Source: Aquarana catesbeiana (taxonomy: Eukaryota > Chordata > Amphibia > Anura > Ranidae). From it: 64,000 nt of DNA. The translations under genes and the position numbers were made by a program. The notes beneath the pieces are model-generated. The model made no database searches. It saw nothing but the letters and a program-made list of their open reading frames with translations, and was not told the origin of the DNA. Shown in pieces: positions 55,821-64,000 of this stretch (the first letter of the stretch is position 1; every line of letters starts with the position of its first letter). The DNA is taken from NCBI RefSeq assembly GCF_042186555.1, contig NC_133326.1:695774700-695838699 (forward strand), read 5' to 3'.

Positions 55821-56845
55821 AGGCCCCTACTTTCAAACATCCAACTTACAAACGACTCCTACTTGCAAACGGAAGGAGACAACAGGAAGTGAGATGAAAT
55901 CTACCCCTAGGAAGGGAATTTCTCTCCTGTAAGAGTTAATATGGGAAAAACCTTTCTCCTTTCCACTGATGCTTTATCACTAATCCTTGTTTCACAAAAA
56001 AACCCAAATTTTAAAAAAACATTTGTCGTTGGGACAAAAAGTGAGGTGAAATCTGAAGCGGAGCACAGACAGCAAAACAAATGTCACAGGGGTGATAACC
56101 CTTCCCTAGGTTTTCCAAAAAGCTTAAAATAGATTTTTTGGCTTGAGCTAAACACGTTAAAAATGTACCAGTTCAAAATTACAAACAGATTCTACTTAAC
56201 AACAAACCTACAGTCCCTGTCTTGTTTGCACCGCCTGTATAATGCTGTTCAGAATATATAGGGCCTGGGGGCCTCACACCTTTCCTTTTTTAATTTGGCT
56301 GTGGGGTTCCCCTTAATATACATACAAGACCCAAAGGGCCTGGTAATGGACTTGGGAGTACCCATGCCGTTTGCCTCACCGATTTTCATCCATATTGCCA
56401 GGACCCGACATTACATTAAGGCCGCAAGCAGTTTTAAATGACTTTTTTCCTTTTAAAATGACATTTTGTGCAGGGACTGTTCTAAGCACGGGAAACACGC
56501 ACCACTTTACTGGCATACTATAGACACCCCCCAGGTACGATATTTAAAGGAATATTTCACTTTTTTTTTTTTTTTTACATTAAGCCACATTAAAATCACT
56601 GCTCCCGAAAAAAGGGCAGTTTTTAAAAGTTTTTTTTGCATTGATACATGTTCCCTGGGGCAGGACCCGGGTCCCCAAACCCTTTTTAGGACAATACCAT
56701 GCAAATTAGCCTTTAAAATAAGCACATTTGATTTTGAACGTTCAAGTCCCATAGACGTCAATGGGGTTCTAACGTTCGTGCAAATTTTCGGTCCTATCGC
56801 AGGTTCTGGTGCGAACCAAACCGGAGGGTGTTCGGCTCATCCCTA
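55821..56845 (+). repeat. Right terminal region of the outer hAT
   Basis: From about 56240 the sequence parallels the inner unit's right region (53100-53720). The last 100 bases differ: reading inward from the end, GGCTCATCCCTA is preceded by CCAAACCGGAGGGTGTTC, GGTTCTGGTGCGAA and CGTCAATGGGGTTCTAACGTTCG. So the two hAT units belong to related but distinct subfamilies. Confidence 0.8.
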
Positions 56846-56853
56846 GTCTTGGA

Positions 56854-59800
56854 GAAGCTGGCGGACTTCGTGAGTGAACCCTGATTCTTGGGGGGGATTT
56901 CAATATTACCCCTGATCCCCTGTTAGATACATCTCATGGCTGCCCAGTACACTCCTTTACCTTCCTTTAACAATTCCGTAAGTCATTGCAGAACAACTTC
57001 CTCATTGAAACCTGGAGAGCACTTTATGCTAAGACAGAGATTACAGCTACTACTCCAGGGTGTATAATGACTTTTGTGTGTGGATCATGACACCCTGGAG
57101 CTGTTGCAGTCGGCTGAGATAGGGAATATCACTATCTCTGACCATGCCCCTGTCATCGCCATGATTCAGGTTCCAGACGGATTGCCTAGGGCGTGGTCTT
57201 GGAGATAGAATGACAATTTGCTAGATAACATTTCAGTAGCTTAAAAGGTGACCGATGCCACTTTGCACTACTTTACAGAAAATTAGTCCGATGACTTATC
57301 GGAGGGAGTCATATGGGAGACCCATAAAGCTGTGATTAGGGATGAGCTGATCTCGTTAGGAACTAAACTCAAAAAATAAAGGCAGATCGACTTTCAGAGA
57401 GTACTGTCCATTCTACAGCAGGCGGAGCTCAAACATAAACACCAGGGTGATGCTGAGGCCCTCAAATGTTTGACCAATCTAAGGGAGTTGTTCTCACACC
57501 TTTTAGATCGTTGCATCCATAGACAACTACGCTATCTGTCTCACAGATACTACGAGCATGGCAACAAGTGTGGCAAGATGCTCTCCAGGGTGTTTCGGAA
57601 AAGGCGCGCAGCCACTCACATATATTAATTACAGTCCCCTAGTGGTGAGGCGACCCTACCTTCTTCCAGGAGTGCCTCATTATTTCAGGACTATTACACA
57701 GATCTGTATAATTAAGAAAACAATGTCCCCTTGGCAGAGAAAACCTCTAAGCTACACGCCTCCCTTCTCTGATGTTGGAACAACAATCGGATCTGGAATC
57801 TCCTATCTCCCCCCAGGAGATTGCTGCAACAGTAAAATTCTAGCCCAATGGGAAAAGTCCTGGTCCAGATGGGTACACCAAAGCGTACTATGCCATATTT
57901 CTCCCTCTACTGCTAAATCACTTATGTAGGTACTTCAACTTGTTCTCCAAAGATAGTCTGATTCCACCTGAAGCCTTGTTGGCTCATATCACGGTACTCC
58001 CAAAAGAGGGTAAAGACCCTACCCTCCCCCAAAGTTACCATCCAAAATCACTACTCAATATGGATATCAAATTTTTTCCTAAAATGTTGGTGAACCGCTT
58101 GAAACACCTCTTACCATTCATTATACACCCAGATCAGACGGACTTTATATCGGGTCGGGAAGCTAGGGATAACCCCATCTGGGCCACACAGCTTATTCAT
58201 CTTGTCTACTGATGCCGAAAAGGGTTGACTGGTCATACCTCAGAGCAGTCCTAGAAGCCCTGGGCTTAGGCCCTCACATGCTACAGTGGATTATGGCTCT
58301 CTGTATGACTCCAAATGCGATGGTTCGGGTAGACCCCCCACCTTTTTTCCCTTAGGTTCCCTTCTTTTTGCTCTGGTCCTGGAGCCATTTCCCTGGACAG
58401 TTCAGGCAAATACTGACATTAAGGGGATAACAGTGGGGTCTACTGAACACAAACTCTCAGCCTATGCTTTCATCTCACTTCAGCTTTTTGGGCGAATATC
58501 CAAGTTTAAAATTAATTACGCTAAGTCTGAGGTGTTGCCTATTACCTTACCTGAAACACTGGTTTCTAACTTTCCTTTTACTTGGGCTAAATCCTCCATT
58601 AAGTATCTTGGGGTTCAACTCACTGACAATTCTGAGACATGGTACTCCACCAACTACCCTACACTTAGGAACATGATGTGTAGAGACCTGCAAAGCTAGA
58701 CTAAGACAACCTTCACCTGACTAGGTCGGGTTAATATAGTTAAAATGAAAATCCTTCCTTGGGTGCTCCTCCTTATGCAGATGTTACCTATCTCTCTTCC
58801 CAAAATCTTCTTTGCCCATTTCAGAGCTTGTTGGTCGGGTTTGTATGGCACAATAAAAAAATGCGGTTGGCCGTGTCTTTACTTCAGAAATCTAAAGAGG
58901 TGGGGGGGTCTAGGCATCCTGGACATACAACGATACTATAGGGCCATAGTACTCCAACATATTCTAAACTGGCGCTTTCATACCCGTTCCAAACTGTGGG
59001 TCTCTCTGGAGAAAAGTCTGGCGGGCCGTAACCTTGCGTATGCCCCTTGGCTTTCCCAGGAACACAGAAGGTGCTTAGCGTCAGTTTCCCCATTGACTCC
59101 CCATTTACAGGTCTGGGACCGCCCTAATGCCTAGTATTCTTTGGTTCCTTCTGGGTCCCTGCTGACACTAATAGACAGCTTCCTGTGGTTCCTTCCTGGG
59201 GAACGCATGGCCTTTTTTGGGTGTTGGGTCGATGATGGTAATCCTAGTTGTGGTAAGTTCTTGAAGAATGACAAGCTGATCCCCCTGGAGACTCTCATAG
59301 ATAGATTTGGATGCTTCCCTATGGACTGGTGGCGATATAAACAGTTACACCATTTTTTTACGGCCCATGGAGGTTCCATTAGAGAGCTCCCTAAGGAGCC
59401 TACACCTCATATGATCTCTACAAGCTTCTGGGCTCTGCCCCCACTATGACAAAGCCGGCCTTTATCCAGGAGTGGGAGCGTGACTTGGAGCTGGAGTTCT
59501 CAGTTGAACAAATAACACACGTTTAAACTCACACACACTAGCTCCATAGAATCCAAGACACAGGAGACTAACTATAAGCTCTTGACGTGCTAGTACCAGG
59601 TATCTGCAGCCCTGTCATGTATTTACCCCTTGGTCACTGATCGTTGCTGGCGCAAATGCAGTCAGAGGGGCACTCTTCTTTACCTTTGGTGGGAATGCCC
59701 TGTGATTCGCCCATTCTGGTTAGACATCAAAACTCAGATAAAGGATGCTCTCGGGGGTTGATATCCCGATGTCCCCGGCCCGCTTCCTCTTGCACGTCCC

Positions 59801-60080
59801 TGCCCTTCCGTTGAGCCGCTACAAGAAAAGTGCGTTACTACACCTCCTGAATGCAGCTAAACGACTTATACCTATCTACTGGAAATGTGCACAGATGCCC
59901 ACTAGGCTCAGGAAAGTGGACGAGATTAAGGAGGCAGAGGAGTGGGTGGTGACGTGTAGGAATAGATGCAAGCTTTTTACTAATACCTGGGCACCTTGGC
60001 AGACGTACACCGCTTATCCTGACCCCGTGCCGTCCAGCCTGGAGGTTTTGCTCTGTTGGAGTTGGCAGATTCCTCGCTAA
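56854..60080 (+). pseudogene. LINE ORF2, remainder (endonuclease end, reverse transcriptase, C-terminus)
   Basis: Motifs in order across frames: GGISI-like for GDFNI near 56892, NITISDHAPVIAMI (about 57130-57170), KVLVQMG for SPGPDG near 57855, ITVLPKEGKDPTLPQSYHPKSLLNMDIKFF, HPDQTDFISGREARDN, LVYxCRKGLTGHTS (degraded catalytic Asp region), PLGSLLFALVLEPF, then after a deletion RISKFKINYAKSEVLPITL, FPFTWAKSSIKYLGVQLT, MKILPWVLLLMQMLPI and RCFYRNLKRWGGLGILDIQRYYRA-type sequence, and DRCWRKCSQRGTLLYLWWECPV near 59640-59705. The catalytic YxDD box region is deleted (around 58465). Strongly decayed. Confidence 0.85.
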
Positions 60081-60280
60081 GAGTACTTACTTGAACTGTG
60101 ATGCTAATACCTGAACCCAATCTTTACACTCCTTTCCAATGTTTTTGTGTTTTTTTTCCTACAATCCAGATTATTGTGGGTGAATAGATTATAATATTGT
60201 CTAATCTCTTTTTATTTTTAATGATGTGTTTTTTTTAAGTTCTTGCTCTTGTTATACTATGTATGTTGCACTAGGGGAAA

Positions 60281-62740
60281 TACTTGACCTATAATTCCAT
60301 TACATTAGCAGGGTTTCTGCACTGGGTGGTCTTGGGATGGGCCCAGGCGGCTGTGCCCCTGAATAGTGGTTTGTTGGAGGCCTCGTTGCCCCCCTCCTGC
60401 GGTGGTGGAGCCAGTGGGGTCCCCTGTGGCCACTCCATGGTGGGGCGTCTGGGAGTTTTGGAGTTGACCCTGTCGTGAATATTCAGTCAGAATAAGTTGT
60501 GCCTTTTTAAGGACAGGTTTCCCGCTCAATAATTATCCTTGAGTAATTTTTAACGAAGATATTTTTAAGATACAAAATCAATCAATATGACACAGTCTAT
60601 GCTTGTGAAACTTATTCACGGAGACGTGAGCATACGAAATAGAAATTTATTGGTAAACAAACACAAATAATCACATGAAATTAAGATACCGATTGCGTTA
60701 CATGAACGTCTTGAAAATCAATAAAAACACTTGCAAAAATGGGTGTACCGTCCCTTTGACATAATACCACCATGATAACTTCTCGGTAGTATCAATAACC
60801 TTATGAACTTGACAATTAAACAGAACATCTGTATTCCACACGTACAACCGTTACTTTGCTGCAGGTAAGTAAGTGGTTAAAATTGTGAAATAAATTAGAC
60901 GTTTGTTTTGTCAATAAATGTGGCAACTATGTAAAAAGAAAAATATAATGAAAAAATCTGAATCTTTAGAGAAAAATCTACAAGGCGGTTATTGATTCGG
61001 GAGAATGATTATCAACTGTATAATATTCAATATATCAATATTTGTGAGAACATATCAATATTTGAGAGAACATGCAAGATAAAATCAACATGATATAATT
61101 ACCCATTCCAGGATGGCTGCAGTTCCTATGGGCTGGTTACCAGAGTTAAAATGACTGCCGTAGTTTCAAAATGGATACTCCTAAAGAGGATTTACTTCTG
61201 GTGACCTCCGAGTTCTAAGTATTAGGTCTTGAGGAATCTTCATGAATGTAAAGATATGTATTCATGCATGGTGCATGAGTGTCAGTCTGGGAGTGTGTGT
61301 GTCTCCCAGTGTCCCCCCTTCAGGGTGGATCCCTGAGCTCTCCCCCTGAGCTCTCTTCCTTCCTTCCGTTTCATTTTTGCCATCTTACTTGCCTCTAAAT
61401 ACCATTTCAGATAATAAGACCATAAAAATTATAATGGCTCTGCCCAAAAGGAGGTGGCTTACTTCCCATTGGGTTAGGAGACTTAATTATTAACTTCCTC
61501 TGGAAATTTAGTGAGTTCAAATAATACCACCTTCAACCACCAGGTGTCTCACACATGTTTTGAGTCAATCCTTTCAAATTCATACGTTCTATTTTCATAA
61601 GGTGTATAATGGTAAGGATAAGTATATACCTTTAAATATTCTGGTAATCGGTCTAATGTAAAATACACTCAGTATAAATTTGATTAATCATCATTACATA
61701 ACTTGGTTATATAACTGTATCTCTATAAATGTATATCTGTAAAACTGGTCTATCTAGGAAATACACACATTGTTATATTTTTCATCAATACTACATAAAA
61801 ATGATTATCTATATGGATACCTGTATAACTTCTGGTATCTCCACTGAACATTTGTTTATCTAAGTATAGGTTACAATCTTATATAATTATAATCATGATT
61901 ATATGTTTTTCCTAGTACTAATTCGTTACTTAAAAAACATTTCTACTTATAAAATCACACTTTCATATACATTTTCTTCATAGCAAAGTTGTTGGGTCCG
62001 CAGACGCCAACATTATAATGTCTCTGTGACCTACAATGTCAGAGATAGTTTAAAATGACTTATAATAACCTTATTGATACCTTAAAATATTTTTGACTGG
62101 CACAATATTCAACTTTCCCTAACGTGTTGAGATGGACTTTGAACATTCTCACTGGGTGTTTAGAAATGACTTGTTTGTTTAAACCATCCTAAAAGTTCAT
62201 ACAATGAGTTTTGTTAGCCAAGGTGTTAGCTACTTAAACAGTCCTTCACTTGAACACAATAGGTTAGCCAAGTGAGGCTATCTCTAGGCGATAATTGTCT
62301 GCATAACCTTGGGTCCTGTGGCAGTTTTTGTTTATTCACAATACCATGTAAATATCTCCTTGTTTTGTGACAAGAGCAGTCTTTGTTCCAACAGCTTCCT
62401 TTACAATACATGCTTGTAAAAGTCTTCAATATTTAAAGAAGTAGAGAAAGGCTTGGTCAAACATGAGAATGTCCATTTTATCCTAAAATTCCCCAAGAGG
62501 GCAACAGTTCAAATATTTAACATCACAGTTCATCTACTTGGTGAGGCCTAAGCATCTCTCATGTTTCTGCCAGTAAATATAAAATATATTTCTTCATGGA
62601 TTCACAACAACCCTCAGCATGAGTCACATGTTTTATGCAGTCAGAATGCTTGTCCTGGGTGGGGGGGTAACCCCCTTAGCAATGTTGATTTTTATTTTTC
62701 CCCAGCAGGGGTCTCGTATATGTGCTACAATCCAGATCTT
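60281..62740. other. Unassigned A/T-rich stretch
   Basis: About 2.4 kb with no recognisable coding domain. There are scattered short repeats (ATATCAATATTTGTGAGAACATATCAATATTTGAGAGAACAT at 61030-61075 is a local tandem pair) and a GTGTGTGTCTCCCAGTGTCCCCCC tract near 61290. It may contain an old LTR or DNA element. I cannot define ends. Confidence 0.25.
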
Positions 62741-63560
62741 TAATATTACAGCCCCTCCCCACCCATACGTCGCAGTTTTCCCTTTACATCACAACAATCC
62801 CCCCACCCCTCTTATATCACAGCCCTTTTCACATCACAGTCTCCCCATTACACCACAGCACCCCCTTTTTACATTGCAGAACCCTCCTCTTTACATCACA
62901 GTGCTATTCTTTATATCACAGCCCTCCACCCCTTAACAATACAGCCCCTTTTACATTACATCACCCCCTTTACAACACAGCACCCCTTTACATCACAGCA
63001 CTCACGTTTACAATACAGCCCCCATTTACATCACAGCACCCCCTTTACATTACAGCCCACCCCCCTTTACATCAGCCCTCCCCTTTACATTACAGTGAAC
63101 CCTTTCTATCTCAGCCCCCCCTTTGCATCAAATATATATATCACAGCCCCCCTTTATATAACACTGTCTCCTTTACGTCAGTGTCCCTAGTCACATCACA
63201 GACCTCCCCCCTTTACATCAGTGTCCTCAGCCCCAACCTCACATCACAGTTACTCTCACATCAGTGTCCTCTGTCACCCCTTCACATAACAGCCTTCACC
63301 TTACATCACAAAGCCCCCTTTCTTGTACCCCAGTCCCCTTCACAGCTCCCCGTTCCTTGCACCTCAGCCCCCTTTACAGACTTGCCCCCTTTTCTTGCAC
63401 CCAAGTCCCCTTCACAGCCCTTCCTTTCTTGTATATCAGTCCCTTTCACAGCCTCTCCTTTCCTTGCACCCCAGTCCCCTTCAGAGCCCCCCTTTGTTGT
63501 ATACCAGTCCCTTGACAGCCCTGCCCCCTTCTTGTTTTCCAATTCCTTTCACAGCCCCTC
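62740..63560. repeat. C-rich minisatellite, about 17-26-bp unit
   Basis: Degenerate units such as CCCCCTTTACATCACAGC and, further right, CCCCTTTCACAGCC and TTGCACCCCAGTCCC. The array borders the olfactory receptor duplication directly (ends 63560; duplication starts 63567). Open frames through it are repeat shadows. Confidence 0.88.
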
Positions 63561-63566
63561 TTTACA

Positions 63567-64000
63567 TGGAGATCAATGGAGTAGTGGTGCTTACTGTAGT
63601 GATTTCCAGTTTTCAGATGGATCCTACAGGTACAGTATATGCATAATTGTATTGGTCCAAGCAGAACCAATGTTCCTATGTATAAAATGCCATACCTGAA
63701 ATTCTTCTTTAAATCTGATCACTTTTACCCATTTCTTATTGATTCTAGTTCATGAAAGAGTTTCTATAAAATAATTTTTGGCAAAAGCCTCAATGCCATT
63801 TTGGTTTATTGACAATATTTGTGATGGCTTTCCAAATGTCTTTGTTCCTCAAGCTATATATGATGGGGTTAAGAGATGGTGTAACAACAGCATAGATCAT
63901 GGCAAGAATTTTGTTCATAGTCAGTGAGTGCAGGGAGGATGGAAATATGTACGCCACTATCACTGTGCCATAATAAAGGCACACAACAGTCAGGTGGGAG
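63567..64000 (-). repeat. Segmental duplication, olfactory receptor unit (copy B, uninterrupted)
   Basis: ATGGAGATCAATGGAGTAGTGG at 63567 to GCATAATTG at 63649 matches 7399-7483. From ATTGGTCCAAGCAG onward it matches 11188 onward, including the whole receptor 3' end. Here nothing lies between the two parts, so this copy shows the pre-insertion state of the 3.69-kb element. Confidence 0.88.
63790..64000 (-). CDS. Olfactory receptor, class II, C-terminal part (cut by window edge)
   Basis: The minus strand from the window edge reads SHLTVVCLYYGTVIVAYIFPSSLHSLTMNKILAMIYAVV then TPSLNPIIYSLRNKDIWKAITNIVNKP and ends KWH. These are transmembrane helices 6 and 7 and the tail of a receptor nearly identical to the intact one at 11330-12274 (three or four changes: A/V, A/S, T/A, Q/W). 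The frame is open as far as it is seen. The N-terminal three-quarters lie outside the window, so whether it is a working gene cannot be judged. Confidence 0.9.
   Translation of the reverse strand, partial: SHLTVVCLYYGTVIVAYIFPSSLHSLTMNKILAMIYAVVTPSLNPIIYSLRNKDIWKAITNIVNKPKWH

Larger units (their letters stand above)
49594..56845 (+). mobile_element. Composite hAT insertion, 7.25 kb, exact 8-bp target duplication
   Basis: GTCTTGGA occurs at 49586-49593 and again at 56846-56853. The ends are TAGGGATGAGC (left) and GCTCATCCCTA (right), perfect 11-base inverted repeats typical of a hAT family. Inside lie a self-contained non-autonomous hAT unit (49594 to about 53852) with its own right terminus and, behind it, the 3' half of an autonomous hAT with transposase (53890-55339) and a second right terminus (56240-56845). 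The two right termini are clearly homologous (GGCATACTATAGACACCCCC, GGGGCAGGACCC, GACAATACCATGCA in both). The insertion splits a LINE ORF2. Confidence 0.9.
47391..60280 (+). mobile_element. Tx1/L1-type LINE split by a hAT insertion
   Basis: ORF1 (47605-48640) and the first third of the endonuclease (49210-49593) lie left of the hAT. The endonuclease resumes at 56854, followed by reverse transcriptase and C-terminus to about 60080 and a T-rich 3' region to about 60280. Reading across the hAT joins FVDTVL to EKLADFV after removal of one target copy, confirming that the two halves are one element. Both ORFs carry many stops. Confidence 0.87.

Noticed and set aside
62722..63699. 325-codon plus-strand frame rich in serine, proline and threonine
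   Set aside because: Almost entirely C-rich minisatellite; the peptide mirrors the DNA repeat.

Overview
This is nuclear DNA of a vertebrate, most probably an anuran amphibian (possibly a ranid-like frog). The grounds are a class II olfactory receptor gene plus the start of a near-identical paralog, and a very dense mixture of Tx1/L1-type, CR1-type and L2-type LINEs, Tc1, hAT and PIF/Harbinger DNA transposons and long minisatellites. There are no operons, CRISPR arrays or bacterial genes, and I could not support any rRNA, tRNA or snRNA gene. The species call is inference; the transposon families are read from the sequence.

Layout. 0.9-5.0 kb: decayed Tx1/L1-type LINE (+). 5.2-6.6 kb: antisense ORF1 of another L1/Tx1-type LINE with a 329-bp tandem duplication. 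7.4-12.3 kb: an olfactory receptor gene (-) whose 3' flank was split by a 3.69-kb foldback element carrying a G-rich minisatellite and a nested terminal-inverted-repeat element. 12.95-22.05 kb: a complete PIF/Harbinger transposon (TTA target duplication) with an intact two-exon DDE transposase, a broken MADF gene, a broken Myb/SANT gene and a nested Tc1 element whose transposase is intact. 22-35 kb: Tc1 remnants, CR1 LINE copies, a Tx1 fragment, MITEs and a 300-bp palindrome. 35.2-39.6 kb: nearly intact L2-type LINE (-), with a 77-bp tandem array upstream. 39.7-44.5 kb: Tx1/L1-type LINE (-). 45.1-45.8 kb: MITE. 47.4-60.3 kb: another Tx1/L1-type LINE (+), cut in two by a 7.25-kb composite hAT insertion (exact 8-bp target duplication) that contains a 2.5-kb minisatellite and half a transposase. 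62.7-63.55 kb: minisatellite. 63.57-64.0 kb: the second olfactory receptor paralog, running off the window.

The only host gene content is the olfactory receptor pair, part of a tandem cluster. Both copies lie on the minus strand and share their 3' flank, so the second copy serves as an 'empty site' for the element inserted beside the first. Everything between is layered mobile DNA whose relative ages can be read from the nesting (Tc1 inside Harbinger, hAT MITE inside Tc1, hAT inside hAT inside LINE). The most unusual structures are the three-gene Harbinger element with a repeated divergent intergenic region, the composite hAT, and the foldback element dated by its paralogous empty site.
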